A DNA stretch of 64,000 nt from Corynebacterium lemuris (GTDB lineage: Bacteria > Actinomycetota > Actinomycetes > Mycobacteriales > Mycobacteriaceae), in contig NZ_JANWTC010000001.1 of NCBI RefSeq assembly GCF_024919295.1, positions 372,001-436,000 of the forward strand, given 5' to 3'. The notes under the pieces were generated by a model that saw only the letters and a program-made list of their open reading frames with translations, was not told the DNA's origin and searched no databases. Below are positions 61,725-64,000 of the stretch, in pieces. Both the position numbers and the translations under genes were made by a program. The stretch's first letter is position 1; every line of letters starts with the position of its first letter.

Positions 61725-64000
61725 GTGTTTGACGTAAACCTCTTCGAAGAGCTCCGCATTGGCCTGGCTACCGCCGACGACATCCGTCGTTGGTCCAAGG
61801 GCGAGGTCAAGAAGCCGGAGACCATCAACTACCGCACCCTCAAGCCGGAGAAGGACGGTCTGTTCTGCGAGCGCATTTTCGGCCCCACCCGGGACTGGGA
61901 GTGCGCCTGCGGAAAGTACAAGCGCGTCCGCTACAAGGGCATCATCTGTGAGCGCTGCGGCGTCGAGGTGACCAAGTCCAAGGTGCGTCGTGAGCGCATG
62001 GGCCACATCGAGCTGGCCGCCCCGGTCACGCACATCTGGTACTTCAAGGGTGTCCCGAGCCGTCTCGGTTACCTGCTGGACCTCGCGCCGAAGGATCTCG
62101 AGCGGATCATCTACTTCGCCGCGAACATCATCACCTCCGTCGACGAGGAGGCACGTCACAACGACCAGTCCACCCTCGAAGCCGACATGCTCCTGGAGAA
62201 GAAGGACGTCGAGGCTGACGCCGAGACCGAGATCGCGGAGCGTGCCGCCAAGCTGGAGGAGGACCTCGCCGAGCTCGAGGCCGCCGGCGCCAAGGCCGAC
62301 GCCCGCCGCAAGGTGCAGACCGCCGCTGACAAGGAGATGCAGCACATCCGCGAGCGTGCGGAGCGTGAGATCGACCGTCTCGAGGAGATCTGGCAGACCT
62401 TCACCAAGCTCGCCACGAAGCAGATGATCATCGATGAGACCATCTACGAGGAGCTCATCGACCGCTACGAGGACTACTTCACCGGCGGCATGGGTGCGGA
62501 GGCCATCCAGACCCTCATCCGCAACTTCGACCTCGACGCCGAGGCCGAGGAACTGCACACCATCATCAATGAGGGCAAGGGCCAGAAGAAGATGCGTGCC
62601 CTCAAGCGCCTCAAGGTCGTCGCCGCGTTCCAGCGTTCCGGCAACGACCCGGCCGGCATGGTCCTTGACTGCATCCCGGTGATCCCGCCGGAGCTGCGGC
62701 CGATGGTCCAGCTCGACGGTGGCCGTTTCGCCACCTCGGACCTCAACGACCTCTACCGTCGCGTGATCAACCGCAACAACCGCCTCAAGCGCATGATCGA
62801 CCTCGGCGCGCCCGAGATCATCGTGAACAACGAGAAGCGCATGCTGCAGGAATCGGTCGATGCACTGTTCGACAACGGCCGTCGTGGCCGTCCGGTCACC
62901 GGACCGGGTAACCGTCCGCTGAAGTCGCTGTCCGACCTGCTCAAGGGCAAGCAGGGCCGCTTCCGTCAGAACCTGCTGGGTAAGCGCGTCGACTACTCGG
63001 GTCGTTCCGTGATCATCGTCGGCCCGCAGCTGAAGCTCCACGAGTGTGGTCTGCCGAAGCTGATGGCCCTCGAGCTGTTCAAGCCTTTCGTGATGAAGCG
63101 TCTGGTGGAGAACGACTACGCGCAGAACATCAAGTCCGCGAAGCGCATGGTCGAGCGTCAGCGTCCCGAGGTCTGGGACGTGCTGGAGGAGGCCATCTCC
63201 GAGCATCCGGTGATGCTCAACCGTGCCCCCACCCTGCACCGACTGGGTATCCAGGCCTTCGAGCCGAAGCTGGTCGAGGGTAAGGCCATCCAGCTGCACC
63301 CGCTGGCCTGTGAGGCCTTCAACGCCGACTTCGATGGTGACCAGATGGCCGTCCACCTCCCGCTGTCCGCGGAGGCCCAGGCCGAGGCACGCGTCCTCAT
63401 GCTCGCCTCGAACAACATCCTGTCCCCGGCCTCCGGTAAGCCGCTGGCCATGCCACGTCTGGACATGGTCACCGGTCTGTACTTCCTGACCATGGACAAG
63501 AAGGAAGACGAGATCGGCGGCCAGGGTGCCTACAAGCCGGCCGACGAGAACGGTCCGGCACAGGGCGACTACTCCTCCTTCGCCGAGGCCATCATGGCCC
63601 GTGACCTGGGTACCCTGGGTCTGCAGGCGCCGATCCGCGTGCGGATCGACCACCTGCGTCCCCCGGTGGACATCGAGGCCGAGCAGTTCCCTGACGGCTG
63701 GGAGCAGGGTCAGTCCTGGACCGCGAACACCACCCTGGGCCGGGTCATGTTCAACGAGCTCATGCCGTGGAACTACCCGTACCTTGAGGGCGTCATGGTC
63801 CGTAAGGGTGGCGGCCCGGGCTTCATCATGCTCGGCGACGTCATCAACGACCTCGCGGCCCGCTACCCGATGATCACCGTCGCGCAGACGATGGACAAGA
63901 TGAAGGACTCCGGCTTCTACTGGGCGACCCGTTCCGGCGTCACCATCGCCATGTCCGACGTTCTGGTTCTGCCGAACAAGGAGGAGATCCTCGAGGCCTA
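61725..64000 (+). CDS. rpoC: DNA-directed RNA polymerase beta' subunit, N-terminal part (partial)
   Basis: The frame starts with GTG after AAAGGGAG and stays open to the window end, giving 758 residues of about 1330. N-terminal [20 protein letters not shown], the zinc-binding [20 protein letters not shown], the actinobacterial lineage helical insert ([20 protein letters not shown]), the lid/rudder region [20 protein letters not shown] segment and the catalytic [16 protein letters not shown] near 63319-63366 are all present. Cotranscribed with rpoB. Confidence 0.97.
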   Translation, partial: MFDVNLFEELRIGLATADDIRRWSKGEVKKPETINYRTLKPEKDGLFCERIFGPTRDWECACGKYKRVRYKGIICERCGVEVTKSKVRRERMGHIELAAPVTHIWYFKGVPSRLGYLLDLAPKDLERIIYFAANIITSVDEEARHNDQSTLEADMLLEKKDVEADAETEIAERAAKLEEDLAELEAAGAKADARRKVQTAADKEMQHIRERAEREIDRLEEIWQTFTKLATKQMIIDETIYEELIDRYEDYFTGGMGAEAIQTLIRNFDLDAEAEELHTIINEGKGQKKMRALKRLKVVAAFQRSGNDPAGMVLDCIPVIPPELRPMVQLDGGRFATSDLNDLYRRVINRNNRLKRMIDLGAPEIIVNNEKRMLQESVDALFDNGRRGRPVTGPGNRPLKSLSDLLKGKQGRFRQNLLGKRVDYSGRSVIIVGPQLKLHECGLPKLMALELFKPFVMKRLVENDYAQNIKSAKRMVERQRPEVWDVLEEAISEHPVMLNRAPTLHRLGIQAFEPKLVEGKAIQLHPLACEAFNADFDGDQMAVHLPLSAEAQAEARVLMLASNNILSPASGKPLAMPRLDMVTGLYFLTMDKKEDEIGGQGAYKPADENGPAQGDYSSFAEAIMARDLGTLGLQAPIRVRIDHLRPPVDIEAEQFPDGWEQGQSWTANTTLGRVMFNELMPWNYPYLEGVMVRKGGGPGFIMLGDVINDLAARYPMITVAQTMDKMKDSGFYWATRSGVTIAMSDVLVLPNKEEILEA

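Overview
The window is a chromosomal segment of a high-GC actinobacterium, most likely a Corynebacterium. The evidence is the gene order (hemB-hemE-hemY-hemL beside a ResA/CcdA/ResB/CcsB cytochrome c block, a dispersed men cluster with mgtA, menG, menJ and a polyprenyl diphosphate synthase, then secE-nusG-rplKA-rplJL-rpoBC), the corynebacterial/mycobacterial protein families present (DUF4229, DUF3068, GT4 MgtA), frequent GTG/TTG starts and many start codons lying 6-8 nt behind a TANNNT box, which suggests leaderless transcripts.

Layout. 1-1113: end of a short-chain dehydrogenase and a convergent IclR regulator. 1423-10885: haem synthesis (hemB, hemE, hemY/cgoX, hemL) with two small membrane proteins and a full-length P-type-ATPase-like protein that has lost its catalytic and metal-binding signatures. 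10887-15069: System II cytochrome c maturation (thiol-disulfide lipoprotein, CcdA, ResB, CcsB). 15112-17074: small regulators, membrane proteins and an AEC-family permease. 17057-26627: an integrated 9.57-kb mobile element. 26644-46562: menaquinone synthesis (menA, menE, menB, menC, menD, menG, menJ, polyprenyl diphosphate synthase) mixed with an RNA pseudouridine synthase, a glycosyltransferase, DoxX, a Bcr/CflA exporter, Dps, a secreted tripeptidyl-peptidase-like enzyme, an AbiEi/DUF559-type protein and mgtA. 46645-47502: tRNA-Tyr, -Thr, -Met and -Trp. 47620-64000: secE, nusG, rplK, rplA, an accessory block (intein-containing rtcB, a P1B-type ATPase, a SIMPL protein), rplJ, rplL, a DUF3068 protein, rpoB and the 5' part of rpoC.

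The mobile element carries a large serine integrase at its left end, two small proteins, two unknown proteins, a P-loop DUF3987-like putative replication protein, an origin-like region (27-bp inverted repeat of 8-bp iterons around an AT-rich tract), three unknown late genes and a convergent membrane-anchored coiled-coil gene. Its junctions can be placed at codon level: it inserted in the first codons of the AEC permease gene, which originally followed menA directly (TAG stop then ATG), and it supplies a replacement in-frame start. The element is almost free of TCGA (two copies seen) and poor in GATC (three seen), although the host DNA around it is rich in both. Leu, Val and Ile codons switch to T-ending forms before GA. 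No capsid, terminase, portal, relaxase or known defence gene was recognised.

Together the chromosomal genes form an electron-transport neighbourhood: haem and cytochrome c assembly on one side and menaquinone synthesis on the other, followed by the conserved transcription/translation cluster. All positions and motif calls come from reading the sequence; no database search was run.
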